DNA of 64,000 nucleotides from Methylopila sp. Yamaguchi. GTDB lineage: Bacteria; Pseudomonadota; Alphaproteobacteria; Rhizobiales; Methylopilaceae. Shown here one piece after another: positions 36,438-45,786 of this stretch (position 1 is its first letter; each line of letters starts with the position of its first letter). The stretch lies in NCBI RefSeq assembly GCF_002897035.1, contig NZ_BAUX01000001.1, forward strand, positions 62,001 to 126,000, given 5' to 3'. The notes beneath the pieces were generated by a model. The model did no database searches. It was not told the origin of the DNA and saw nothing but the letters and a program-made list of their open reading frames with translations. The translations under genes were made by a program, and so were the position numbers.

Positions 36438-37593
36438 TCAGGCGTCCTTCCGAGATTCCCCGGCCGCCTCGAAGGCGGCGAGCGTGGTGTGCGAGCGGCG
36501 CAGCGGACGGGCGATCTGGACCGCGACCTTGTCGCCCGCGCGTCCCATGCGGGCCTCGGTCAGGACCTGGTCGCCGCACCGAATCTCGACCAGTTCGTCG
36601 GGCGCGACATCGAGCATCAGCGTGTCCCCGATGTCGAGGTCGAGGATGGTGCGCAGCGGGAGTTTCTTGTCGTAGAGCACGGCGTGGAGCTCGGCCTGGG
36701 CGGACCAGATCTCGGTCGCGAGATGGCCTTCCCAGGTCGCGTCGCGGCCGAACTTCTCGCCCATGAACTGCTGCAGCAGCATCTCGCGGATCGGCTCGAT
36801 CGTCGCGTAAGGCAGCAGCACCTCGATGAAGCCGCCGCGGTCCTCCATGTCGATCCGGAGATTGACGAGGATCGCGGCGTTGGCGGGCCGCGTGATGGCG
36901 GCGAAGCGGGGGTTGGTCTCAAGCCGGTCGAGCGAAAAGTTGACGTTGGTGATCGGCCGGAACGCCTGTTCGGCGTCCGCCAGCACCACCTCGATCATGC
37001 GCTGGACCAAGCTGGTCTCGATCGTGGTGTAGGGGCGGCCCTCGACCTTCATGGTCGCGGCGCCGCGGCGGCCGCCCAGCAGCACGTCGATGATCGAGTA
37101 GATCAGCGCGCTGTCCACCGTCATCAGCCCGAAGCCGTCCCCTGTGTGCCTTGAACACCGAGAGGATGGCCGGCAGCGGTATCGAATTGAGGTAGTCGCC
37201 GAAGCGCACCGAGCGGATGCCGTCGAGCGAGACCTCGACGTTGTCCGAGGTGAAGTTGCGCAAGCTGGTCGTGAGCAGCCGGACCAGCCGGTCGAACACG
37301 ATCTCGAGCATCGGGAGGCGCTCGTAGGAGACGAGCGCCGAGTTGATGATCGCCCGGATGCCGGACTGGGAGTTGAGGCCAAGTTCGTGAGGGTTGAACC
37401 CGAGGAGGCCGTCGACCTCCTCCTGATTGAGCACCCGGTCCGGAGACTTTCGGCCGCCGTCGTCGGCGACGGTCGGACCGCCCAGCATCGCGGCCCATTC
37501 GGCCGCCATCGCCTCGGCGTCTTCGCCGACCTGCTCGGCCATCGCGGCGCCCCATTCGGCCGCGAGATCGTCGTCGTCGTCTTCCCCCGCCAT
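36438..37593 (-). pseudogene. fliM: Flagellar motor switch protein FliM, frameshifted
   Basis: C-ring component that binds phospho-CheY and sets rotation direction. The gene is in two frames. From ATG 37593 the frame encodes MAGEDDDDDLAAEW, RVLNQEEVDGLLGFN (the N-terminal CheY-binding-like helix is preceded by a long acidic leader) and the middle domain up to PLPAILSVFKAH. The next frame continues DGFGLMTVDSALIYSIIDVL to the FliN-like C-terminal domain and stop at 36438. The break lies at about 37138-37149 (CACACAGGGGAC on the coding strand). Typical FliM has KA-x-x-WDGFG there, so two bases appear lost. Either a true mutation that would abolish full-length FliM and motility, or a sequencing error; all neighbours are intact. 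Confidence 0.85.
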
Positions 37594-37618
37594 CGTCCCG
37601 ACCCTTCTGGTCCGCGCC

Positions 37619-38155
37619 CTACTGGACGACGACGTCCTTGAACAGCACCGCGTCGGCGCGCGCCGGCGCGATCGCGACGTTTACCCGGCGCAGAAGCTCC
37701 TCCTTGAGGCGGTACGCCCCTGCCGATCCCCGGATGTCGCTCGGGCGCATCTCGCGCAGATGGGTCTGGAAGCTGTCGATCACGCGCGGAAGCAGCGGCT
37801 TGATCGCCTCAACGAGCTCCGGGCTGCCGACCTCGAGCGCCACCGACATGCGGACGTACTGCTGCCGCTCCTTGTCGGCCGTCGCCAAGTTCACGGTCAT
37901 CTCGGGCAGGTCGACGAACGCCGCCGACTTCGCCGGCGTCGCCGCCTGAGCTTCGCCCGTCCCGCCGTGCTCCCCCCCGTCATGACCGGAGGCCGCGGCG
38001 GTCTCGGCGCCATGGCCGCCGCCGCCCTTGGCGAACATCAGGTAGCCGCCCACGCCGCCGCCGATCACGACCGCCGCCGCAGCGGCCGCAATGATTATCA
38101 GCTTCTTCCTGGACTTCGGCTTCGCCTCGCCGCCGGCGCCTTCGGCTTCCGCCAT
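37619..38155 (-). CDS. fliL: Flagellar basal-body-associated protein FliL
   Basis: 178 residues from ATG 38155. Cytoplasmic basic start (KPKSRKK), one membrane helix (LIIIAAAAAAVVIGGGVGGY), His/Gly-rich linker (GHGAETAAASGHDGGEHGG) and a periplasmic FliL domain (FVDLPEMTVNLATADKERQQ, VRMSVALEVGSPELVEAIKP, LRRVNVAIAP). FliL surrounds and stabilises the MotAB stator. First gene of the minus-strand operon, 25 bases ahead of fliM; divergent from flgF. Confidence 0.92.
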   Translation of the reverse strand: MAEAEGAGGEAKPKSRKKLIIIAAAAAAVVIGGGVGGYLMFAKGGGGHGAETAAASGHDGGEHGGTGEAQAATPAKSAAFVDLPEMTVNLATADKERQQYVRMSVALEVGSPELVEAIKPLLPRVIDSFQTHLREMRPSDIRGSAGAYRLKEELLRRVNVAIAPARADAVLFKDVVVQ

Positions 38156-38261
38156 TCCCGACACGCGGCTCGCGCCGCGCTCCCTCAATCGCCTACGCGG
38201 TCCATCCGCTAGGGTTAACGAATAGGTCGGAAAGGTTAATGAACTCTTGAAAACGCGTTTC

Positions 38262-38286
38262 GCCCGGCAAGTTCTGCCGGGCATTT
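38262..38286 (+). terminator. Terminator-like hairpin inside the divergent region
   Basis: GCCCGGCA (38262-38269) pairs with TGCCGGGC (38275-38282) around a five-base loop and is followed by ATTTTG. It is shaped as an intrinsic terminator for rightward transcription, although no rightward gene lies upstream (fliL runs left). It may insulate flgF from transcripts begun near the fliL promoter. Confidence 0.5.
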
Positions 38287-38368
38287 TGCGCCGCCTGCTC
38301 AGATGGCGCCTGGCGGTTGCGCGCGGCTCCCGGTCGCCAATCCCCTCAGTTCTGAACATCCGCCGACA

Positions 38369-38386
38369 TTGGCATGGCGCGTGCAG
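38369..38386 (+). promoter_or_regulatory. Sigma-54 (-24/-12) promoter upstream of flgF
   Basis: TTGGCATGGCGCGTGCAG has GG (38371-38372) and GC (38383-38384) separated by exactly ten bases, and matches the YTGGCACG-N4-TTGCW consensus at all but two of the defined positions. The predicted start near 38396 leaves a leader of about 70 bases before flgF. Sigma-54 control of rod and hook genes is established in Caulobacter. An activator such as FlbD would be needed; its gene is not in the window. Confidence 0.65.
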
Positions 38387-38465
38387 CTCCCTTGTCGTGA
38401 GCGCCGCTCGTCGGGGAGGACAAGCGGGGCGCACGCGGAAGCAACACGGACCACGGGAGCGTTTG

Positions 38466-39209
38466 GTGGAAAACGCGTCTCTCGTCGGGTTGTCGCGCCA
38501 GGTCGTCCTGCGTCGCGAACTCGACGTCATCGCCAACAACGTCGCGAACATGAACACCACCGGCTTCAAGGCCGAACAGATGGTGTTCAGCGAATTCATG
38601 ATGCCGAACGCCCGCGACGGCACGTTCCCGACGCAGGACCAGAAGCTCTCCTTCGTGCAGCAGCGCGGGACCTGGCACAGCTTCGCCCCGGGCGACGTGG
38701 AGGCGACCGGCGGCGCGATGGATTTCGCGATCGACGGCGAGGGCTTCTTCGTGGTCGAGACGGAGGCCGGCGAGCGCTACACCCGCAGCGGAGCGTTCGG
38801 GGTCAACGCCTCGGGCCAGCTGGTGACAGCCAACGGCGAACGTCTCCTGTCCACCGCCGGCCCGATCCAGCTCGCGCCCAACGAGACCGGGCTGACGATC
38901 GGCCGGGACGGCACCATCGCGACGAGCGAGGGCGTACGTGGCCGTCTCCGCCTCGTCAGCTTCGCCGATCCCCGGGCAGTCCATAAGATCGGCGCCAATC
39001 TCTATGCGACCACGGAAGATCCCAAAGACGCGCCCGCCACGACCGCCGTGGTCCAGGGCGCGGTCGAGAAGTCGAACGTCAAGCCGATCGTCGAGATGAG
39101 CCGCCTGATCGAGGTGAACCGGGCCTACACGTCGATCTCCGGGATCCTCGACGCGCAGAACGACATCCGGCGTTCAGCGATCGAGAAGCTCGCCGAGGTT
39201 CCGGCGTAA
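38466..39209 (+). CDS. flgF: Flagellar proximal rod protein FlgF
   Basis: 247 residues from GTG 38466, preceded by GGGAGC; earlier in-frame codons are leader sequence. N-terminal rod motif SLVGLSRQVVLRRELDVIAN then NVANMNTTGFKAEQ; the C terminus carries the matching helix (EMSRLIEVNRAYTSISGILD). The central FAIDGEGFFVVETEAGERYT and TRSGAF are family marks. First gene of flgF-flgG-flgA-flgH, 27 bases before flgG. Confidence 0.93.
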   Translation: MENASLVGLSRQVVLRRELDVIANNVANMNTTGFKAEQMVFSEFMMPNARDGTFPTQDQKLSFVQQRGTWHSFAPGDVEATGGAMDFAIDGEGFFVVETEAGERYTRSGAFGVNASGQLVTANGERLLSTAGPIQLAPNETGLTIGRDGTIATSEGVRGRLRLVSFADPRAVHKIGANLYATTEDPKDAPATTAVVQGAVEKSNVKPIVEMSRLIEVNRAYTSISGILDAQNDIRRSAIEKLAEVPA

Positions 39210-39236
39210 GCCGGCGAAGACGGACGGAGACGCACC

Positions 39237-40025
39237 ATGCGCGCCCTCAACATCGCCTCGACAGGCATGGCCGCCCAGGAGGCCAACGTCGAGATCATCT
39301 CGAACAACATCGCGAACATGCGGACCACCGGCTTCAAGCGCCAGCGGGCCGAGTTCCAGGACCTTCTCTATCAGTCGATGCGCCAGGTGGGCTCGTCGAG
39401 TTCGGACACCGGCACCGTCCTGCCCACCGGCGTCGACGTGGGCTCGGGCGTGAAGCTGGTCGCGACGCCGCGGGTGATGAGCCAGGGCACCGTCGCGCTG
39501 ACCGAGAAGACCTACGACGTCGCCATCAAAGGCGAGGGCTTCTTCCAGGTCCAGCTCCCGGACGGCCGCACGGCCTACACCCGCGACGGCTCGTTCGAGC
39601 TCGACGCCAATGGTCAGCTCGTCACCGCCGACGGCTACACCGTGCTGCCCGGAATTACCGTTCCGACCAACGCCCTCAGCGTCAGCATCAGCGCGACCGG
39701 CGGCGTAGAGGCCACCGTCCAGGGCCAGACCGCCCCCCAGGCGCTGGGTCAGATCGAGCTGGCGCGCTTCATCAACAAGTCGGGCCTCGAGGCCAAGGGC
39801 GACAACCTGTTCCTCGAAACGCCGGCGAGCGGCACGCCGCTGGTCGACAATCCCGGGGCGGAAGGCTTCGGCTCCACGCTGCAGTCCTACCTCGAAGCTT
39901 CCAACGTCAACGCGGTCACCGAGATCTCCGACTTGATCGCTGCCCAGCGCGCCTACGAGATGAACTCCAAGGTCGTCTCGTCCGCGGACCAGATGCTGCA
40001 GTCCACCTCGTCGATGCTGCGGTGA
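39237..40025 (+). CDS. flgG: Flagellar distal rod protein FlgG
   Basis: 262 residues, standard length. MRALNIASTGMAAQEANVEI then SNNIANMRTTGFKRQRAEFQ, DLLYQSMRQVGSSSSDTGTV, IKGEGFFQVQLPDGRTAYTR, and the C-terminal SNVNAVTEISDLIAAQRAYE. Forms the outer rod between FlgF and the hook. The stop is five bases before the flgA ATG. Confidence 0.96.
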   Translation: MRALNIASTGMAAQEANVEIISNNIANMRTTGFKRQRAEFQDLLYQSMRQVGSSSSDTGTVLPTGVDVGSGVKLVATPRVMSQGTVALTEKTYDVAIKGEGFFQVQLPDGRTAYTRDGSFELDANGQLVTADGYTVLPGITVPTNALSVSISATGGVEATVQGQTAPQALGQIELARFINKSGLEAKGDNLFLETPASGTPLVDNPGAEGFGSTLQSYLEASNVNAVTEISDLIAAQRAYEMNSKVVSSADQMLQSTSSMLR

Positions 40026-40030
40026 GAGCC

Positions 40031-40960
40031 ATGATCCGTCTCGCCGCCTTCGCCGCCGCCCTGCTGACCTCCTCCGCCGCCTTCGCGGCCCCGACGCTGC
40101 GCGCCGAAGCGCTGGTCTCCGCCGAGATCGTCACGCTCGGCGACCTCGCCGACGGCGCCGGCGCCGCTGCGGGGGTCGCCTTGTTCCGCGCGCCGGACTA
40201 CGGCCTCACCGGCGCCGTGCCGGCCGACGTCGTGATCGCCGCCGCGCGGCGGGCGGGGGTCGAGAACGTCTCGGCCGGCCTCGTCTCCGAGATCGCAGTG
40301 ACGCGGCTTGGCCGCAGCGTCACCGCCGATGAGGTGAAAGAGGCGATCGCCGCCCGCGCCGCAGCCGACGTCGGCGCGCAGCCGTCCGCCATGCGGGTGA
40401 CGCTGGACGACGACCGCACCGTGCATCTTTCGCCCCAGAGCCGTGGCTCCCTGGACGTCTCCCAGTTCTCGCTCGACACCCGGACCGGCCGTTTCGAGGC
40501 TGTTCTCGGCGCGGACCGCGGCGCCCGCGGCGCGCGCGTCACTGGAGCCGCCGTCGAAACCGTCGAAGTGGCGGTGACCGCGCGCCCGCTCGCCCGCGGC
40601 GAGGTGCTCCGCGACGCCGACCTGATGGTCGAGCGCCGCCCGAAGGCGGGCAACAGCGACGCGGTGGATCTCGAAAGCGCGCGCGGCCTCGCCACTCGCC
40701 GCGCGCTTCGCGAGGGCCAGACCTTCCGCGCGAACGATCTCATGCGCCCTCAGCATGTGGAGCGCGGCGGCTTCGTCACGCTCGTCTACGGCGGCTCCGG
40801 CATGTCGCTCTCGCTCAAGGCCAAGGCGCTGGCGTCCGGCGCGCAAGGCGATCTCATCGACGTCCAGAACGTCCAGTCGAAGCGCATCGTCAGCGGCGTC
40901 GTCACGGGCCCGTCCGAAGTGACGGTCGCCGCCGCCCCGACCGCCGTCGCGCGGCGCTGA
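40031..40960 (+). CDS. flgA: Flagellar P-ring assembly chaperone FlgA
   Basis: 309 residues from ATG 40031, preferred over GTG 40022 because GGTGAGAG serves as its ribosome site and the signal peptide starts directly (MIRLAAFAAALLTSSAAFA). Periplasmic SAF-domain protein required for P-ring (FlgI) polymerisation. C-terminal SAF part: VAVTARPLARGEVLRDADLM, GLATRRALREGQTFRANDLM, RGGFVTLVYGGSGMSLSLKA, and a final IVSGVVTGPSEVTV. No flgI follows; it must be elsewhere. Confidence 0.92.
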   Translation: MIRLAAFAAALLTSSAAFAAPTLRAEALVSAEIVTLGDLADGAGAAAGVALFRAPDYGLTGAVPADVVIAAARRAGVENVSAGLVSEIAVTRLGRSVTADEVKEAIAARAAADVGAQPSAMRVTLDDDRTVHLSPQSRGSLDVSQFSLDTRTGRFEAVLGADRGARGARVTGAAVETVEVAVTARPLARGEVLRDADLMVERRPKAGNSDAVDLESARGLATRRALREGQTFRANDLMRPQHVERGGFVTLVYGGSGMSLSLKAKALASGAQGDLIDVQNVQSKRIVSGVVTGPSEVTVAAAPTAVARR

Positions 40961-40974
40961 AAGGAACCTGTCCG

Positions 40975-41727
40975 ATGCGCCTTCCCCTCGCCTTCCGCCT
41001 GACCGGCCCCGTGGTGCTCGCGAGCCTGCTGGCAGGCTGCGGCGCCGCCGACCGGCTCGCCAACGTTGGCAAGCAGCCCGCGCTCTCGGCGATCGAGAAC
41101 CCCACGACCCAGGCGGGCTACAAGCCGGTGCAGATGCCGATGCCCGAGCCGATGCCGGTGTCGTACCAGCCGAACTCGCTGTGGCGGTCCGGCGCCCGCG
41201 GATTCTTCAAGGACCCGCGCGCCCGCCAGGTCGGCGACCTGCTGACGGTCAAGGTCGACATCACCGACAGCGCCAAGCTCGAGAACACCACCAAGCGCAG
41301 CCGCACCAACACGGAAGCCGCCAATCTCGACAACGTGCTGGGCTACGAGGGCTATCTGAAGAAGATCCTTCCAGGCGGGGTCGACCCGTCGAACGCCGTG
41401 AAGGCCGGCTCGACCTCGTCGAGCGAAGGCGAAGGCTCGGTCGATCGCAAGGAGACCTTGGTCACCAACGTCGCCGCGGTCGTCACCCAGGTGCTGCCCA
41501 ACGGCTCGCTGGTGATCGAGGGCAAGCAGGAGATCCGGGTCAACTTCGAGATCCGGGAGCTGATCGTCGCCGGCATCGTCCGGACCGAGGACATCGACAG
41601 CGACAACACGATCGAGAGCGAGAAGATCGCCCAGGCCCGCATCGCCTATGGCGGCCGCGGCCAGATCACCGACGTGCAGCAGCCGCGTTACGGCCAGCAG
41701 GTGATGGACGTGCTGCTGCCCTTCTGA
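40975..41727 (+). CDS. flgH: Flagellar L-ring protein FlgH
   Basis: 250-residue outer-membrane lipoprotein. Lipobox LLAGC gives the lipid-modified Cys near residue 22. Conserved blocks: SLWRSGARGFFKDPRARQVG, DLLTVKVDITDSAKLENTTK, VTNVAAVVTQVLPNGSLVIE, GKQEIRVNFEIRELIVAGIV, and the end GQQVMDVLLPF. Follows flgA by 14 bases. A hairpin 110 bases downstream ends the operon. Confidence 0.95.
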   Translation: MRLPLAFRLTGPVVLASLLAGCGAADRLANVGKQPALSAIENPTTQAGYKPVQMPMPEPMPVSYQPNSLWRSGARGFFKDPRARQVGDLLTVKVDITDSAKLENTTKRSRTNTEAANLDNVLGYEGYLKKILPGGVDPSNAVKAGSTSSSEGEGSVDRKETLVTNVAAVVTQVLPNGSLVIEGKQEIRVNFEIRELIVAGIVRTEDIDSDNTIESEKIAQARIAYGGRGQITDVQQPRYGQQVMDVLLPF

Positions 41728-41838
41728 GCCCATCCCCCTTGCGGGCGGCGGCGCGGCAGGGCCCGCCCCGCCAGTCGCCCGCGAAGGCTTCGCGCGTTAA
41801 CCCTGCGTCCACCCGCAGTTAACTCCGCGAAGCTGGAC

Positions 41839-41866
41839 GCGGCCGCCGGCTCCCCCCGGCGGCCGC
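41839..41866. terminator. Strong hairpin between flgH and the convergent aldose dehydrogenase
   Basis: GCGGCCGCCGG (41839-41849) and CCGGCGGCCGC (41856-41866) form an 11-pair perfect stem with a six-base loop. No T run follows. Just before it, GTTAACCCTGCG and CGCAGTTAAC form a second imperfect stem (about 41796-41823). They sit between two convergent genes and probably end both transcripts. Confidence 0.55.
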
Positions 41867-41881
41867 TCCCCTGTTCACGCT

Positions 41882-43096
41882 TCAGGAACGCCCGTTCGCA
41901 GCCGCCTTCAGGCGGAGCACCCGCCCCTCGGCGCTGTCGGTGAGCAGGTAGAGCAGGCCGTCCGGACCCTGGCGGACGTCGCGGATGCGCTCGCCCATGT
42001 CCTCGAGCAGCCGTTCCTCCTTCACGACCTTGCCGTCGCTCATCTCCAGCCGCGCCAGCATGGGCATGGCGAGGCCGCCGACGAAAACGCTGCCCTTCCA
42101 GCCGGGGAGCGCGTCTCCGCCGTAGAACGCGAGGCCCGAGGTTCCGATCGACGGAACCCACTTGTAGACGGGCTGCTCCATGCCCGCCTTTTCGGTCCCC
42201 TCGCCCAGCGGCGCGCCGGAGTACTCCTTGCCGTAAGTGATGACCGGCCAACCGTAGTTCTTGCCGGCCTCCGGCTTGTTCAGCTCGTCGCCGCCCATCG
42301 GTCCATGCTCCGTCACCCAGAGCGCGCCGTCCGCCGGATTGATCGCCGCGCCCTGCGGGTTGCGATGCCCGTAGGACCAGATCTCGGGCTTCGCGTCGGC
42401 CCGACCTTCGAACGGATTGCCCGCGGCGGGCTTTCCGTCGAGCGTCAGCCGTACGACCTTGCCGAGAGTCTCGTCGAGAGCCTGCGATTTGACGCGAAAC
42501 TCCTTGTCCGAGCGTTCGCCGACGGTGACGAACATCGTCTTCCCGTCCGGCGCAAACACGATCCGCGAGCCGTAATGCTTGGTGGAGGCGTACTTCGGCG
42601 CCTGCCGCCAGATCACCTCGACGTTCTCAAGCCGCGGCGCGTTGTCCGCCAGTCGACCCCGCGCGAGCGCCGTGCCGTTGACGCCGCCCTCGCCCGCTTC
42701 CGAGAAGGTGAAGTAGACGAGCCGGCCGTTGGCGAAGTCGGGCGCGACGGCGACGTCGAGCAGGCCGCCCTGCCCGCGCGCGTCGACCTTTGGAAGGCCG
42801 GTGACCGCGGGCGAGACCTTGCCGTCGGGCAGGATCAGCCTCAGGCGCCCGGCCTTTTCCGTCACCAGCATCCGGCCGTCGGGCAGGAAGGCGAGCCCCC
42901 ACGGATTTTCGAGGCCTGTCGCCACCGTCTCCACGGAGAAGCTCTGCTTCTCGGATTTGACCGTTTCGGCCTTCTTGGCCTGCGCGTAGGCGGGAACGGT
43001 GGCGGCTGGCGCCGACGCGAAAACCACCGCCGTCGCGAGCAGCAGGGAGCGGACGAGCGACGCCTGGCGCATGGGGAGCATCTCCGGTTGTGTCAT
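41882..43096 (-). CDS. PQQ-dependent aldose sugar dehydrogenase (Asd/YliI family)
   Basis: Up to 404 residues; an internal Met at 43072 is an equally good start. Signal peptide SLLLATAVVFASAPAATVPAYA. Soluble periplasmic beta-propeller: VETVATGLENPWGLAFLPDG, DVAVAPDFANGRLVYFTFSE, IVFAPDGKTMFVTVGERSD, IWSYGHRNPQGAAINPADG, WVTEHGPMGGDELN, RDVRQGPDGLLYLLTDS. The HGPMGGDE block is the PQQ/calcium site. Methylotrophs make PQQ for methanol dehydrogenase, so the cofactor should be available. It interrupts the flagellar genes together with pip. Confidence 0.9.
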   Translation of the reverse strand: MTQPEMLPMRQASLVRSLLLATAVVFASAPAATVPAYAQAKKAETVKSEKQSFSVETVATGLENPWGLAFLPDGRMLVTEKAGRLRLILPDGKVSPAVTGLPKVDARGQGGLLDVAVAPDFANGRLVYFTFSEAGEGGVNGTALARGRLADNAPRLENVEVIWRQAPKYASTKHYGSRIVFAPDGKTMFVTVGERSDKEFRVKSQALDETLGKVVRLTLDGKPAAGNPFEGRADAKPEIWSYGHRNPQGAAINPADGALWVTEHGPMGGDELNKPEAGKNYGWPVITYGKEYSGAPLGEGTEKAGMEQPVYKWVPSIGTSGLAFYGGDALPGWKGSVFVGGLAMPMLARLEMSDGKVVKEERLLEDMGERIRDVRQGPDGLLYLLTDSAEGRVLRLKAAANGRS

Positions 43097-43131
43097 GGAC
43101 GGGAGGTAGGCGCGGACCTCGCCGGATCAAA

Positions 43132-44268
<1,137 letters not shown>

Positions 44269-44289
44269 TCAGAATCCAGCAGTCTCGCC

Positions 44290-44307
44290 TTGGCCTCGCG
44301 CTTGCTC
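44290..44307 (+). promoter_or_regulatory. Sigma-54 (-24/-12) promoter upstream of flgE
   Basis: TTGGCCTCGCGCTTGCTC: TTGGC and TTGCT match the sigma-54 consensus perfectly, with GG (44292-44293) and GC (44304-44305) exactly ten bases apart; the three bases after TTGGC deviate. Predicted start near 44317, leader about 32 bases, then flgE at 44349. Being the second such element in the flagellar region, it strengthens the case for sigma-54 control of hook and rod genes. Confidence 0.65.
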
Positions 44308-44348
44308 CGTCCGAGAGGCGCGGGGACCGCCAGTTCGAGGAGAGTACG

Positions 44349-45722
44349 ATGGGCATCTACGGTGCATTGACCACGGCGGTGAGCGGCCTCAGCGCTCAGT
44401 CCTACGCGCTCGAGAACATCTCGGGAAACATCGCGAACTCGTCGACGACCGCCTACAAGCGGACCGACACGGCCTTCCAGGACCTGGTGACGGATTCCTC
44501 CGGCGCGAAGACCCAGACCTCGGGCTCCGTGAAGGCTTACTCGCGTCCCACCAACGACCTGCAGGGCACCGTCACGGAGGCCGGATCGTCGACGTCGATC
44601 GCGATCAGCGGCGACGGCTATCTGTTGGTCCAGGATTCGACGGGCGCGGCGAACGGCTCGACGACCTTCACCGGAACCGATCTCTACACCCGCCGCGGCG
44701 ACTTCGAGCTCGACAAGAACGACAACCTCGTCAACGGCGCCGGCTATTACCTGATGGGCAACCGCGTCTCGGCCTCGGGCGCGGCCTCGAGCACCCCCGA
44801 GGTGATCGACCTCTCCAACGACGAACTCTACCCCGCCGCCAATACCACCACCGTCACCTATCAGGCGAACCTTCCGACCGCGCCGAAGACGGAAAACTAC
44901 GACGCGACCGATCCGACCTCGTACCTGCTGGACTCGTCCTTCGGCGCGTCGATCTCGGGCGACGACGCGGCCGACTTCCTCGCGAACTCCGTCGCGGGCG
45001 GTTCGGTGACGGTCTACGACCAGAATGGCGCGGCGAAGGAGCTGGAGGTGCGCTGGGGCAAGACCAGCAACGCCGACGCGACCTCGGGGGCCAAGGACAC
45101 CTGGTCGCTGTATTACATGTCGGATTCGACGGCGACGGGCACGGAGACGGCCTGGACGCAGATCGACGCCGACGCCGGGACCGCCGGCGTGCAGGGCTAC
45201 GTCTTCGAGGACGGCAAGCTGACGACGCCCTCCTCCGGCGCGACCACGATCGCCGGCCTGACGATCGACGGCACGAGCTACGGCGACGTGTCCCTGAACC
45301 ACGGCGCGGGTCTGACCCAATACGCCGACAGCGCCGGCGCCGTATCCACCTCCAAGCTCAGCCAGAACGGCGTCGCCTCCGGCGAAATGACGAGCCTGGC
45401 GATCGAGGACGGCGGCTCGCTGGTGGCGACCTACAGCAACGGCAAGACCCGGACGCTGTATGAGATTCCGGTCGCGACCTTCGCCGCGGACAACCAGCTG
45501 AAGCAGATGGACGGCGGCGCCTTCGCCGTCACCGACGGGTCCGGCCCGGCGTCCATCGGCGGGGGCTCGTCGATCGTCGGCAATGCGATCGAGGGGTCGA
45601 ACGTCGACATCGCGGACGAGTTCACCAAGCTCATCGTCACGCAACAGGCCTACTCGGCCAACACGCGCGTCGTGACGACCGCGAACTCCATGATGGACGA
45701 CGTCCTCCAGATGCTCCGTTGA
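44349..45722 (+). CDS. flgE: Flagellar hook protein FlgE
   Basis: 457 residues from ATG 44349 with GAGGAGAG before it. MGIYGALTTAVSGLSAQSYA and NISGNIANSSTTAYKRTDTA are the rod/hook N-terminal motif; the C terminus has IVTQQAYSANTRVVTTANSM. The middle is Gly/Ser/Thr/Asp rich (GSVTVYDQNGAAKELEVRWG). Exported by the flagellar type III apparatus and polymerised to the hook. 64 bases to flgK, with a small GC hairpin between. Confidence 0.93.
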   Translation: MGIYGALTTAVSGLSAQSYALENISGNIANSSTTAYKRTDTAFQDLVTDSSGAKTQTSGSVKAYSRPTNDLQGTVTEAGSSTSIAISGDGYLLVQDSTGAANGSTTFTGTDLYTRRGDFELDKNDNLVNGAGYYLMGNRVSASGAASSTPEVIDLSNDELYPAANTTTVTYQANLPTAPKTENYDATDPTSYLLDSSFGASISGDDAADFLANSVAGGSVTVYDQNGAAKELEVRWGKTSNADATSGAKDTWSLYYMSDSTATGTETAWTQIDADAGTAGVQGYVFEDGKLTTPSSGATTIAGLTIDGTSYGDVSLNHGAGLTQYADSAGAVSTSKLSQNGVASGEMTSLAIEDGGSLVATYSNGKTRTLYEIPVATFAADNQLKQMDGGAFAVTDGSGPASIGGGSSIVGNAIEGSNVDIADEFTKLIVTQQAYSANTRVVTTANSMMDDVLQMLR

Positions 45723-45786
45723 CGTCGCTCCCGGCGCCGCCGCTTCCGGCGGCGCGCCGGCCGACCGTATTTGATCAGGCGTGACG

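Larger units (their letters stand above)
38156..38465. promoter_or_regulatory. Divergent fliL/flgF control region
   Basis: 310 bases without a gene. On the fliL side two same-orientation GGTTAA sequences (38213-38218 and 38234-38239) lie 21 bases apart, the spacing of two helical turns; they resemble CtrA half sites (TTAA-type), and CtrA controls fliL in Caulobacter. A terminator-like hairpin (38262-38286) faces flgF, and a sigma-54 promoter match (38369-38386) follows. In Caulobacter the same fliL-flgF pair is divergent and oppositely timed, so the layout suggests a similar hierarchy. CtrA involvement is inference. Confidence 0.55.

Noticed and set aside
45723..45786. Terminator between flgE and flgK
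   Set aside because: A GC-rich hairpin is present but without a T run, and flgK-flgL have no other visible promoter, so read-through is more likely.
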